The position numbers and the translations under genes are program-made. Positions 42,464 through 51,432 of a stretch of 64,000 nt of DNA are shown piece by piece (the first letter of the stretch is position 1; the number at the start of each line of letters is the position of its first letter). Origin of the DNA: Algibacter sp. L1A34 (GTDB lineage: Bacteria > Bacteroidota > Bacteroidia > Flavobacteriales > Flavobacteriaceae); assembly GCF_009796805.1 (NCBI RefSeq), contig NZ_CP047029.1, positions 2,180,501-2,244,500 on the forward strand. Reading direction: 5' to 3'. A model generated the notes under the pieces. The model had not been told where the DNA came from. It was given only the letters and a program-made list of their open reading frames with translations, and ran no database searches.

Positions 42464-43651
42464 TTATTCTGTTATATCTCTTACACATCTTATAAAATTA
42501 TATACATAGCGAACATCGCCTTGAGGTCCAAAAAACTGCGGGTAATTATCTTTACTTCCACTTTTAGGATCGCTTCTTTGGCAGCCCGCACCATGAACAT
42601 CCATTAATGTTCCTCTCATTTTTCCTTGTCCCTCGCCAAAAGCAATATAAACAGCACTAGCAGATGGATTTCGACCATCTAAATGTGTTGTGCTCGTCCA
42701 AAAATAAGGGTACTGTCCAGACTTTCCTTCTGGGTCATTTATTTCTGTTGTGTTGAATATAGGGTTTGTAGCCGGAGAATTTGTTGTTTGAGGCGACCTT
42801 GAGTAATCTACAATACTTTGTAGCGCTTTGGTATTGGGTAAACGCCAATCGGAATAGTTTGCGAGTTCTAAGTTTTCGGCATATTCTAAAGATGATTCCC
42901 AATCTCGTCCTTTTCCATCATCAGTTTTTTGCCACATTAATCCGGTAGCATAATCGCTTATTGTACCATCTCGATTATCGATAAAATTATTTTTTCCATA
43001 TTCAGTATTTCCTCGAACCATACGGAAGTACATGGTGTTTTCATCTCCTGTTCTGGGTTTATATTTAGGATAGCCCTTGATTCTTCCATCAACAAAATTA
43101 ACGCCAAAAATAGTGGCGTCTTTTCTCATAGTTTTGCCTACATATTCTGTTGCCGACCAAGTTTGTGCATCAATTTCACGTTCCCCAATATTTGTGTTTC
43201 CAAGTGGCTGATTAAAATATTCGGTATCAATAAACTTATCTATGGCAACAGCGCCTTTAACTTTACCCGTAAATAAAATAAGTGAATACAATTCTTTTAT
43301 TGTTGGAACTCGCCAGTCTGTATAACCTCCAAGGTTTGATTCTTTAGCTTTTTTAAAGGCCTCATCAAAAGTCATTTTTGCTCCCATATCTTTTTCCCAA
43401 ACCAAGCCAGTAACGTGGTCTGTAATAGTGCCGTCGTTATTATCGTTGTAAGATGGTTGATTGCCAGTGTATGTTGCATCTTGCCCATAATAAGGCTGTG
43501 CTTTGGTTGGTTCTGCTATTATGGCTTTATCGCTATAAAATACTTTTACACCTGTATCTACAATAGCATAGTTAGATTGGGCTTTTGCCACAGAAATAAC
43601 CGACAAAAATAGGCTAAGCGCCGTAAATAGTTTTTTGCTATAATATATCAT
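42464..43651 (-). CDS. DUF1566 (Lcl C-terminal-like) exported protein, copy 2
   Basis: A 395-residue protein with a cleavable signal (LFLSVISVAKAQ) instead of a lipobox. It has two DUF1566 units with the same motifs as copy 1 (NNDGTITDHVTGLVWEKDMG; NRDGTISDYATGLMWQKTDD) and a nearly identical end (GPQGDVRYVYNFIRCVRD). The pair is a tandem duplication in which one member is lipid-anchored and the other soluble or surface-exported. It lies 96 bases after the LytTR regulator, whose likely target it is. Confidence 0.85.
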   Translation of the reverse strand: MIYYSKKLFTALSLFLSVISVAKAQSNYAIVDTGVKVFYSDKAIIAEPTKAQPYYGQDATYTGNQPSYNDNNDGTITDHVTGLVWEKDMGAKMTFDEAFKKAKESNLGGYTDWRVPTIKELYSLILFTGKVKGAVAIDKFIDTEYFNQPLGNTNIGEREIDAQTWSATEYVGKTMRKDATIFGVNFVDGRIKGYPKYKPRTGDENTMYFRMVRGNTEYGKNNFIDNRDGTISDYATGLMWQKTDDGKGRDWESSLEYAENLELANYSDWRLPNTKALQSIVDYSRSPQTTNSPATNPIFNTTEINDPEGKSGQYPYFWTSTTHLDGRNPSASAVYIAFGEGQGKMRGTLMDVHGAGCQRSDPKSGSKDNYPQFFGPQGDVRYVYNFIRCVRDITE

Positions 43652-43747
43652 TTCTTTATTTTTAGTATTAACTTACTATAAAGATCTAAAAGATAAGAGT
43701 CAAAAAAAAGTAATATCAACGGAACCCAGTATTTAATCAATGGAATT

Positions 43748-44464
43748 TTAGCTGAAAAAGTTGTTACTAATAAATTCTTTAAATTGATCGATGTAAGTGT
43801 CGCTCACAACAATAAATCTTTTATCGCTGTAAATAATTCGGTTACGTTCTACGGTAATAATATGGTTGAGGTTAACAATAAAGGAACGGTGAATACGCAT
43901 AAAATTTTCCTGAGGTAATACTTCTTCAATATTTTTAAGACGAATTAATGTTTTTACAGGAGCTCTATTTACTAAATGGATACAGACATATTCTTTTTGA
44001 GATTCTAGATATTCTATATCGTTAAAATTGATTCGGATATGCTTTTGTCCAGATTTGATAAACAGGTAATCACCAGTCTTTTTAATTTCTGTTTTTAGAA
44101 GCGTATCTTTTTTTATAAAGTCTTCAGCTTTGGTAGATGCAGATAAGAAATCGTTGTATTCAATTGGTTTTAGCAAATAATCTACAGCATTTACTTTGTA
44201 GCTTTCTATGGCATAATCACTATAAGCTGTGGTGAAAATTATTTTAGGCGGATTTTTAAGTGATTTGGCCAATTCCATACCACTAAGATCTGGCATATTA
44301 ATATCTAAAAACATCAAATCTATAGCGTTAGTTTTCAGGTATTCCTTAACCAATGATGCATTCGTGAATTTTGCAGAAAGTTGCAGAAATGGCGTTTGCT
44401 CAATGTAAGAAACAACCTGCCTCAATGCTAGAGGTTCATCGTCTACTGCTATACAGGTTATCAT
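43748..44464 (-). CDS. LytTR-family response regulator
   Basis: A 238-residue regulator. The receiver has DDEPLAL at the start and the phospho-Asp in DLMFLDINMPDLSG near residue 54. The C-terminal LytTR DNA-binding domain has FIKSGQKHIRINFNDIEYLES and NFMRIHRSFIVNLNHI. It overlaps the histidine kinase gene by four bases and precedes the envelope operon, which it probably controls. Confidence 0.93.
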   Translation of the reverse strand: MITCIAVDDEPLALRQVVSYIEQTPFLQLSAKFTNASLVKEYLKTNAIDLMFLDINMPDLSGMELAKSLKNPPKIIFTTAYSDYAIESYKVNAVDYLLKPIEYNDFLSASTKAEDFIKKDTLLKTEIKKTGDYLFIKSGQKHIRINFNDIEYLESQKEYVCIHLVNRAPVKTLIRLKNIEEVLPQENFMRIHRSFIVNLNHIITVERNRIIYSDKRFIVVSDTYIDQFKEFISNNFFS

Positions 44465-45570
44465 ATAGGTATCTTAATAGTTGAATTAAATATCTTGTCG
44501 TGCTCTGTATGGGTAAATGTATAATTATTTTTGAAAAGTAATTTAAGGCGCTTTTCAGTATTTTCTATACCTATTCCAGGCTGTTCTTTGGGTTTTTTCT
44601 TTTTATGTAAACTGTTGGATATACTAAATTCAAGCTCGTTTTTATGAATAAATAAGTTAATATGAACGAATGATTTTTCATCATAGCTTATACCATACTT
44701 AAACGCGTTTTCTAGAATGTTTGTGAAAAGTAATGACGGAATAGTGATATCGGGTAGCTGTTCTGGTAAGTTAAATTGAATATCAATCTCTTCGCTAAAC
44801 CGTAATTTCATGAGTTCAATATAACTATTAATGAAATTTATTTCTTTTATTAAAGTAGTTGGCGTTGCGTCGGATTCGTATAACAAATGGCGCATTAATA
44901 CAGAAAGTTTGGCAATGGAACTTTTTGCTTCTTTAGTATCGAAATCAACCAAGGAATGAATATTATTGAGTGTATTCATTAAAAAGTGCGGACTAATTTG
45001 ATTGCGTAAAAATGCTAATTCATTTTTAATATTTTCTTTTTCTATCTCGGCTTTTTCCTGCAGTCCCTGTGCCCATTTTACAGAAAGGTTCATTCCTGTA
45101 TCAAAACCTACCAATAAAATTGATAATAATATAAGGTTTATATAGGGTGGTGTTGCAGATGTTGGGGCTTCTTGTTTTCTTGTCTTTCTTTGTCTGAGTT
45201 CTTTATTAGAATCAGGAAACTGCAGTAGATTTTGCCCGTGTAATGGTGGTGCTTGTTGTGGGTTTTCCTGTTGCCGTATTGTTATAGAGCCAAGAACGGT
45301 TAGTGCAATTAATAGCGTTGCAGAAAGTATATATAAAGAAACTCTAGATTTAAATAAAAACAGAGGAATTAAAATAACTCTGTTTATGCAAAATATAATG
45401 AGTAGCGGTAAGTAATCGAACCAAACATTAAAAATGATGTTCCAATTAACTGTATCGACGTTAATCCACTGAAAGAATAGGGGTGCGGTAAATAATAACA
45501 ACCAAAAGGCTGAAATAAAAATTAACTCAAAAATCTTTGAATTGCGTTTGTTTAAGAATTCTAGATTCAT
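44461..45570 (-). CDS. LytS-type sensor histidine kinase (His_kinase family)
   Basis: A 369-residue membrane kinase. It has four hydrophobic segments within residues 1-165, with a Gln/Pro-rich periplasmic loop (about 100-140), then the His_kinase domain with ELAFLRNQISPHFLMNTLNNI (phospho-His in SPHF) and the ATP-binding part FTNILENAFKYG and GIGIENTEKRL. No separate sensor domain, so the input may be the membrane or the short loop. Partner of the LytTR regulator. Confidence 0.92.
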   Translation of the reverse strand: MNLEFLNKRNSKIFELIFISAFWLLLFTAPLFFQWINVDTVNWNIIFNVWFDYLPLLIIFCINRVILIPLFLFKSRVSLYILSATLLIALTVLGSITIRQQENPQQAPPLHGQNLLQFPDSNKELRQRKTRKQEAPTSATPPYINLILLSILLVGFDTGMNLSVKWAQGLQEKAEIEKENIKNELAFLRNQISPHFLMNTLNNIHSLVDFDTKEAKSSIAKLSVLMRHLLYESDATPTTLIKEINFINSYIELMKLRFSEEIDIQFNLPEQLPDITIPSLLFTNILENAFKYGISYDEKSFVHINLFIHKNELEFSISNSLHKKKKPKEQPGIGIENTEKRLKLLFKNNYTFTHTEHDKIFNSTIKIPI

Positions 45571-46015
45571 AATACTTTTTAAGCTCTATTAAGATACTGT
45601 AAAACTGCAATTATTATGGTTAGAATTCAAATATTTTCAATAGAAAGGCTGTTTGAGTCAATAAAAACTTATAGTTGAGGTTTAGGATGTTCTAAGGGGG
45701 TGAAACTAGATTAATGATTTTATTTCATTTTAAATGGCTCAATTATGCTCTCAAGTTCGCGTATCTTTTTTTTGAAACTACAAGATTAACATGATAAAAC
45801 AAATCCTCTGTTAGCTGTTCTGTAGTCGTATATAAATCGATAATAGGAATTGTATCAATTTTTTTTCAACAAGCGTCCAAATTGCTTTTTTTTTGAAGTA
45901 TATCTGAAATCCGGGACTCAATATCTTTTGCTGTTACTCAATACTCACTCAAAGTTTTGCTTTTAGTATTTCGTTTATACTAAAATATTTTTAGACTTTA
46001 TAAAATATTCAAATC
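45571..46015. other. Intergenic region with possible remnant coding sequence
   Basis: No intact gene. On the minus strand, roughly 45960 to 45735, two neighbouring frames give protein-like stretches (TAKDIESRISDILQKK and IDLYTTTEQLTEDLFYHV) broken by frame changes near A-tracts and by stops. This could be a decayed gene; I did not recognise the family. The remainder is AT-rich without structure. Confidence 0.3.
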
Positions 46016-46522
46016 CTATTGAAAAAGCCCCATTTCGTCAACTTTAACTCTAATTCGTCGATTACCATTTTCAAGTGTGATTTTGTATAGTTTTTTTGTC
46101 TTACTAGATTCGTGATAATTAACTAAATACACGTTTTTTGTTACAGACCAATTTGGAAACCTGTTATTAATCGCTTTTACAACGAGACTAGGTAATTCTG
46201 TATCAGTATATCTTTCTGCAGTACTCAATAAAATTCCCTTATCGTTATAGGAAGCAAGTACTTTCCCTTCTGGAATAATAAAATATACATCGTATAGATC
46301 ATTTTCATCAGTATAGACATCCAAATCCTTTATATTGAAATCACTTACTTTTATTTGCAGGTTTTCAACCGGAATGGCGGCTTCTTCTGAATTTGCGCTG
46401 CTCAAGTATTTATAATTATGAACAATATAAACTTCGGGAAGTTGTACCGTTAAGGTTGGCTCTTGGGCATTTATTTGGGAAGTTAATCCCAATATTAATA
46501 AACCTAGGATTATTTTATTCAT
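46016..46522 (-). CDS. PepSY-like exported protein
   Basis: A 168-residue exported protein (signal ends SQINAQ). The C-terminal half (VVKAINNRFPNWSVTKNVYL and LYKITLENGNRRIRVKVDEMG) has the PepSY-like pattern of small Bacteroidota periplasmic proteins. Some databases label its relatives nicotinate-nucleotide adenylyltransferase, but no nucleotidyltransferase motif is present, so that name should not be carried over. Function unknown; alone in its direction. Confidence 0.68.
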   Translation of the reverse strand: MNKIILGLLILGLTSQINAQEPTLTVQLPEVYIVHNYKYLSSANSEEAAIPVENLQIKVSDFNIKDLDVYTDENDLYDVYFIIPEGKVLASYNDKGILLSTAERYTDTELPSLVVKAINNRFPNWSVTKNVYLVNYHESSKTKKLYKITLENGNRRIRVKVDEMGLFQ

Positions 46523-46704
46523 GACTTTAAGTATTAAAAGTTAATATGAAATAAATGTATCCATATAAATCAAGATAGTAAATGATAACCATCAGTTATA
46601 AAGACGATTAAGGAGGTTTTTATTTTGCTCACTAGAGTAAAAAAACTAGAATAGTAAGAATTATTTTTTTATTAAAAAGCCATTGATATAATAGAATTAA
46701 AGTG

Positions 46705-47925
46705 TTATTCTTTGCGCTTTAATTTAATTAAAGTTATTTCTGGTCGCATTCCCAATCTACCTGGAAATCCAAGCCAACCGAGGCCTCTATTAACATATAA
46801 AGACTGATTATTATGTTGATATAAACCAGCCCAATGTTTGTACTTATATTTTATAGGACTCCACGAATTATTTTTAAAATTAATGGCAGCTTGCATACCA
46901 TGGGTATGTCCGGAAAGGGTAAGTGCGATATCTGTTGCATCTATAACCTCTTCGTTCCAATGGTTAGGATCATGAGAAAGTAAAATTTTAAATACAATAT
47001 CTGAAGTGTTTTTTAAGGCTTTTTGCAAATCACCATATTGCTTAAACGGAGGTTTTCCCCAATTTTCGATACCAATTACGGCTATTTTATCTTGATTAAT
47101 TTGAATGATTTCGGATGTATTTAATAATAATTTGAAATCTATATTTTTATAAAACTCTTTAATTTTATTTAAGTTTTCTTCTTTTTTTTCATCAGAATTC
47201 CATTGGCTATAATCACCATAATCATGATTTCCAAAAATGGCATATTTACCTTTTTTAGCAATTAATTTTTTGAACACTTTATCCCAGCCAACCAGTTCCC
47301 AAGCATAATTATTAACTAAATCTCCGGTAAAAAAAATTAGGTCTGGATGCAAATCATTTATTAGCTTAATCGCTTTTTCTAAAACTTTATAGCGGTAATT
47401 AAAGCTACCCAAATGCAAATCGGATATTTGAACAATTTTTAAACCATCAAACGATTTAGGTAAATTACTAAACTCTATTTTATGACGATGGATTTTAAAA
47501 TGATACACCGCTTTAAATATGGAATACATAACAATATAAAAGGGTAGAAATCCAGAGAATAAACCAATAAGAGGAATAATAATTAAGGATTCTTTTTCTG
47601 AAAATATATAGTTGCTGAAAAATAAAATAGAGATTATTATAACAAATAAAAATTTAGGAATAAAAGAAGAAATCGTAAGTCCATACAATGATGAAATTAG
47701 CAATTGTTTACGTTTTGGGTTAATATCATCTAATTTTATTTTTAGGACAATAATTGCCGATATTAAACCAACAGTAAATGACCAAAATAAAATATTAATA
47801 ATAGTTTTTAAAAGTACTGATGGAATTAATTTGGTAATAGACTGTAACCAATAAAATGCTGCAATATCTATTAGCAAGATTGCTAAACATAATAGCAAGA
47901 TTGTAAATAATGAATAAGTGCGCAT
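46705..47925 (-). CDS. Membrane-bound metallophosphoesterase
   Basis: A 406-residue protein with about four N-terminal membrane helices (to residue 145) and a calcineurin-like phosphoesterase domain: QISDLHLGS, FFTGDLVNN, FGNHDYGDY, LLSHDPNHW and LSGHTHGMQ give the complete two-metal site. The domain order matches YkuE/LpxG-like enzymes that act on lipid-linked substrates at the membrane. It follows the phosphatidyltransferase gene by 19 bases, supporting a lipid role. Confidence 0.88.
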   Translation of the reverse strand: MRTYSLFTILLLCLAILLIDIAAFYWLQSITKLIPSVLLKTIINILFWSFTVGLISAIIVLKIKLDDINPKRKQLLISSLYGLTISSFIPKFLFVIIISILFFSNYIFSEKESLIIIPLIGLFSGFLPFYIVMYSIFKAVYHFKIHRHKIEFSNLPKSFDGLKIVQISDLHLGSFNYRYKVLEKAIKLINDLHPDLIFFTGDLVNNYAWELVGWDKVFKKLIAKKGKYAIFGNHDYGDYSQWNSDEKKEENLNKIKEFYKNIDFKLLLNTSEIIQINQDKIAVIGIENWGKPPFKQYGDLQKALKNTSDIVFKILLSHDPNHWNEEVIDATDIALTLSGHTHGMQAAINFKNNSWSPIKYKYKHWAGLYQHNNQSLYVNRGLGWLGFPGRLGMRPEITLIKLKRKE

Positions 47926-47944
47926 AGCGTATTTGTTTATGTTT

Positions 47945-48529
47945 TTACTTTTTTAAGCGGCGCTTGTCTCTCAAAGCCCAATAAATTCCTTTTACATCTG
48001 ATGCCCAATTATCGAACATATAAATGAGAGTGATTTCTTCAAAGGTTTCTAATAGCCCAATAACAATCATTATAAAGAATAAAGTATATTCTGGTGTAAA
48101 AAATAGCGACCATAGAATAAATAAACTTTGAAAAACGGCTGATAGTTTCGCTAAATACGTATGAAAAGCAGTGGCTTTACCATACTTAAAATACGCTATC
48201 AGCATTTGAATAATGTAAGGAACAAAAGCGATAAGAATTAAAATTAGGTTTTCTTTTATGAAATCATTTTCAAAATATAATAACCCAGTTAGACCAACTA
48301 TAAGTGTTATTTGGTCTCCAAAAGAATCGAGTTGCGACCCTCTTGGACTTGTAATTTTTAACTTCCTTGCTAAATAACCATCAATAGCATCGGTAGAGTA
48401 ACTTATTAATAGGAGCCAAGTAAAAATCAATCTTAAATCAAACCAAATTAAAGCCAATAAAAATGGTGCAGCAAATATTCTATAAAATGAAAACCAATCA
48501 GCAATATTGAAGTTTTTAAAAGTAAGCAT
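47945..48529 (-). CDS. CDP-alcohol phosphatidyltransferase family protein
   Basis: A 194-residue inner-membrane enzyme with five or six helices. The signature D-x2-DG-x2-AR-x8-G-x3-D-x3-D is complete in STDAIDGYLARKLK and PRGSQLDSFGDQ (about residues 46-70). It transfers a phosphatidyl group from CDP-diacylglycerol to an alcohol such as glycerol phosphate, serine or inositol. The acceptor cannot be told. First gene of a two-gene unit with the metallophosphoesterase. Confidence 0.88.
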   Translation of the reverse strand: MLTFKNFNIADWFSFYRIFAAPFLLALIWFDLRLIFTWLLLISYSTDAIDGYLARKLKITSPRGSQLDSFGDQITLIVGLTGLLYFENDFIKENLILILIAFVPYIIQMLIAYFKYGKATAFHTYLAKLSAVFQSLFILWSLFFTPEYTLFFIMIVIGLLETFEEITLIYMFDNWASDVKGIYWALRDKRRLKK

Positions 48530-48888
48530 ATATCATTCTTTGCTATAAAAATAGATTATATTAGTGGGATTAATCATGAGCTTTATCAATTAAGCTATTT
48601 TTTTAGTTAAAAATCCGTAATGTTTCGAGGAGCTTTATTCCAAAGATTTTACAAGCTAATTCTAAACTTCTTTTCCTGTTTTTAATTTCTTGAGACGTTC
48701 AATATGCTTAGGTTTACTTGGGAAATATACTTTTTACTAATAAAGTGTATCAAGCTCAAAATATGACCAATATTATTGTTTTTGTATCATTAGGACAGGC
48801 TTTTACAGTATTAGGTTTATTAATTTTTGAAATCTTTTAAAAGAGAGCCTTAACGTATTGGTTTTGTTATGTAAAGAAGAACCGTTTA
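48530..48888. other. Intergenic region with a tiny hydrophobic frame
   Basis: No normal gene. On the plus strand, ATG at 48763 opens 25 codons ending at 48840 that encode a nearly uniform hydrophobic peptide (NIIVFVSLGQAFTVLGLLIF). No convincing promoter or ribosome site is seen. The rest is featureless AT-rich DNA. Confidence 0.3.
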
Positions 48889-50829
48889 TTACATTATTTG
48901 AGATAATTTATATCGTGTAGTTAATAATCCTTGAACATCTTTTATGGGTTTAAAACATCCTTTTAGACGCAATTTTTCAGATTTACTTAAAGTTTGAAGT
49001 TTCAAGTATCTTCCGGAATCATTGTGTAGCAATCCTTGTTCAGATCGATGCCTTTGTAAAATTTTAAATGAATCGATACAAGACTCATATAGGTCTTTAT
49101 TTTGAGGTTCCAATTCTGCTAAAGTTTGATAACGATCTATGGTGTTAACCTTGTTTTCAATTTGATGAGAAAGTGTTAATAGTCTTGCCGCATCAATTAA
49201 AGGCATTAAAGCTCTTGCTTTTAAATCGAATTCATTTTTATGTGCTCCATTAGATTCTACAATTAATTGTCTGAAAAATCCAATAGGAGGTGGGTTTAGT
49301 ATAGCATTTCGTCCTAGGTAATTTAAAAATATATCAAAAGAATTAATCGATTTAATAATACTTTTTGATATTTCTTTTGCTAAACCTTCTTCTCCATTCA
49401 AACAGTTAAAATCAAAAAAAATAGTACACATCATTATACTTTTTTCAGAAGGTTTTTGTATCCAATGGTTAAATTGGCTTTTCCACTCGCTTAAAGATAG
49501 GCACCATTTAGGGTTACTGGCCATCATATCTGCCGGGCAGTATTCAAATCCTACTTTGTTTAATTTTGCTGTTACCTTTTTAGTAAATTCTAAGAAATAG
49601 GCTTTTATTGTTTTATGTAATTCTTCATTTACATCTTCAAAAACCAAAGCGTTATCCTGGTCTGTTATTAGTAATTGTTCATTTCTACCCTGGCTACCTA
49701 GTGATAACCAAGCAAATTTTACAGGAGGCGTATAGGGCATTTCATTTAAAGAAAATTCAATTATTTTGTTTGTAATAGATTTATTAATTTCAGATATTAT
49801 TTTTGAAATAAAAATTATCGGTGTTTTTTGCTCAAGATATTGAGCTAAAAGCGTGCTTGTTTTTTCACGAATAAGTGTTAAAGCTTCAATATCTTTTGCT
49901 CGTTTAATGTTTTTTATAAAAGCAGAAGGATTGTTTCCTCTTAAAATAAGTATATCACGCTCAGATAATATTCCTTTTAAATCAGAATTAGTATCGCCTT
50001 TAGTGGTAATACATAAATGTGAGATATTATATTTTAACATGATTATTTGAGCTTCGGCTACTGTTATATCGTCTGAAACTGTAATAACCGGAGAGGACAT
50101 TATTTGTGTTACATTTTCTTCAATAGAAACAAGTCCAGTAGCAATTTTAGATCGTAAATCCTTATTTGTTATAATGCCTATTGGTTTATTGTTTTTTTCA
50201 ATAACAATGGAGCCTACTTGATGCTCACTCATAGATTGAGCGCTTTCTTTTATTGAAGTGCCTTTTTTACAGGTAATGGGATTAGTACTGTAAGTTGCAA
50301 GTTGACTATCAAAAAACAAATTGCTTTTTTTGATAATATCTTCATTTGCAAATAACTCGCTTGGTTCGTTTTTAGAATAAAGGTCTTTAATATTGGTTGT
50401 GAAACTTGCAATTATAAAATTATAGACTTTGTTGTTTTCTTTAATGATATCTTTAAATGTCGCTATAGGAATACCATAAATAATAGATTCTTCTTTTGCA
50501 TTTGCACTCATTAAATAGTTGTCTTTTTGAATTAAAGGACGTAATCCAAAGACATCGCCTTCGTCGCAAATATCTAATAAAATAGAGCTTTCTTCCATTT
50601 TTGCACGTAATTCTATAGCGCCTTGAGCTACAACATAAAAATACTCATGCGGCGTTTCTTTCTGAGAAAACACGAGTTGGTTAGGTTTTAAATGGAGTGT
50701 TCTAATTTTTGATGTAATTAGTTTTAATTGATTTTTTTCAAGAATATCAAACGGAGGATACGCTTTTAAGAAATCATAAATTCTCTGCGAATTGTTAGTG
50801 CTCACGGTTTTTCTATTATTAATTAACAC
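48889..50829 (-). CDS. CNMP-CBS-DUF294 signalling protein
   Basis: A 646-residue cytoplasmic protein. Order: cyclic-nucleotide-binding-like domain (about 15-130), two CBS domains (about 180-300, with IVIEKNNKPIGIITNKDLRS and LCITTKG), a DUF294 nucleotidyltransferase-like domain (WLSLGSQGRNEQLLITDQDNALV, about 375-400) and a DUF294_C helical domain. The start is GTG at 50829; GTG at 50805 is an equally possible start closer to homologues. Such proteins are often next to acetate-type symporters, as here, and are thought to control uptake in response to nucleotides. Divergent from the InsA-like gene. Confidence 0.85.
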   Translation of the reverse strand: MLINNRKTVSTNNSQRIYDFLKAYPPFDILEKNQLKLITSKIRTLHLKPNQLVFSQKETPHEYFYVVAQGAIELRAKMEESSILLDICDEGDVFGLRPLIQKDNYLMSANAKEESIIYGIPIATFKDIIKENNKVYNFIIASFTTNIKDLYSKNEPSELFANEDIIKKSNLFFDSQLATYSTNPITCKKGTSIKESAQSMSEHQVGSIVIEKNNKPIGIITNKDLRSKIATGLVSIEENVTQIMSSPVITVSDDITVAEAQIIMLKYNISHLCITTKGDTNSDLKGILSERDILILRGNNPSAFIKNIKRAKDIEALTLIREKTSTLLAQYLEQKTPIIFISKIISEINKSITNKIIEFSLNEMPYTPPVKFAWLSLGSQGRNEQLLITDQDNALVFEDVNEELHKTIKAYFLEFTKKVTAKLNKVGFEYCPADMMASNPKWCLSLSEWKSQFNHWIQKPSEKSIMMCTIFFDFNCLNGEEGLAKEISKSIIKSINSFDIFLNYLGRNAILNPPPIGFFRQLIVESNGAHKNEFDLKARALMPLIDAARLLTLSHQIENKVNTIDRYQTLAELEPQNKDLYESCIDSFKILQRHRSEQGLLHNDSGRYLKLQTLSKSEKLRLKGCFKPIKDVQGLLTTRYKLSQIM

Positions 50830-50870
50830 TTAATATAGTGAAATATTTAAGAGTCTATTAAATAATATGT

Positions 50871-50905
50871 TGCTAAATTGATATATTTATGCTAAATTAG
50901 TATAT
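50871..50905 (+). repeat. Two direct copies of a 16-bp element (TGCTAAATTnnTATAT)
   Basis: TGCTAAATTGATATAT at 50871-50886 and TGCTAAATTAGTATAT at 50890-50905 are spaced by 19 bases, about two helical turns. The second ends on the base before the ATG of the InsA-like gene, and both overlap a TATATTTA promoter-like sequence (50883-50890). They lie in the divergent control region with the DUF294 gene. A third, inverted copy lies after the gene at 51326-51341. Confidence 0.6.
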
Positions 50906-51325
50906 ATGAAAATTAAACTATGTCCAAATTGCGGTTCAGATAGAAATATAAAGAGTGGAATTGTAAATGATAGACAGCGTTATAAGTGTAAGGAATGCGG
51001 CTATTTTTTTACTGTAAATAAGATAGGGAAGAAGATAGACGATTATTATGTTAACAAGTCTCTTCAGTTGTATCTAGAAGGGTTGACCTATCGGGAGATT
51101 GAGCGTATTTTAGGTATTTCTCATGTTAGTATAATGAACTGGGTTAAGAAGTATAATATTAAACGTCCTTATAATTCTAATTACCATCCAACATATAAGA
51201 TATTAAATGCTCTTGAGCTAGGTAAATACTTTGCTAACGCTGAGAATATTAAAGGAGCAGGTGTTGTTGTTACCGAGTTGGGGGATAAGTTTATGCTTAT
51301 AAAATGGGAGCGTTTTAAAGATTAA
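50906..51325 (+). CDS. InsA-like zinc-finger/HTH DNA-binding protein
   Basis: A 139-residue protein. Residues 6-36 are a treble-clef zinc finger (CPNC...CKEC) and 50-95 a helix-turn-helix (YREIERILGISHVSIMNWVKKY), the same pair found in InsA of IS1. Residues 115-139 (GAGVVVTELGDKFMLIKWERF) form an extra tail absent from InsA. No transposase catalytic domain or InsB follows. The gene sits between an acetate-locus signalling gene and a porin, with repeats on both sides, so a domesticated regulator is more likely than an insertion element. Confidence 0.75.
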   Translation: MKIKLCPNCGSDRNIKSGIVNDRQRYKCKECGYFFTVNKIGKKIDDYYVNKSLQLYLEGLTYREIERILGISHVSIMNWVKKYNIKRPYNSNYHPTYKILNALELGKYFANAENIKGAGVVVTELGDKFMLIKWERFKD

Positions 51326-51341
51326 GTATATCTATTTAGCA
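51326..51341 (-). repeat. Inverted third copy of the 16-bp element
   Basis: Read on the minus strand it is TGCTAAATAGATATAC, 14 of 16 positions identical to copy 1. It starts directly after the InsA-like stop codon and 92 bases before the porin start, where it could control the porin-symporter operon. Confidence 0.55.
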
Positions 51342-51432
51342 AATAAATATATTAATTATTATTTAACAGATTGTTTTTCAGAGTTTAGCGGTGCACACAA
51401 AACCAATTATTCACTAACTAAACTACCAAAGA

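Noticed and set aside
46016-46522. Nicotinate-nucleotide adenylyltransferase
   Set aside because: Relatives sometimes carry this label, but the protein is exported, PepSY-like, and lacks nucleotidyltransferase motifs.
50906-51325. Active IS1-type insertion sequence
   Set aside because: No catalytic DDE gene follows, no target duplication was seen, and the protein has an extra tail and sits in a functional locus.
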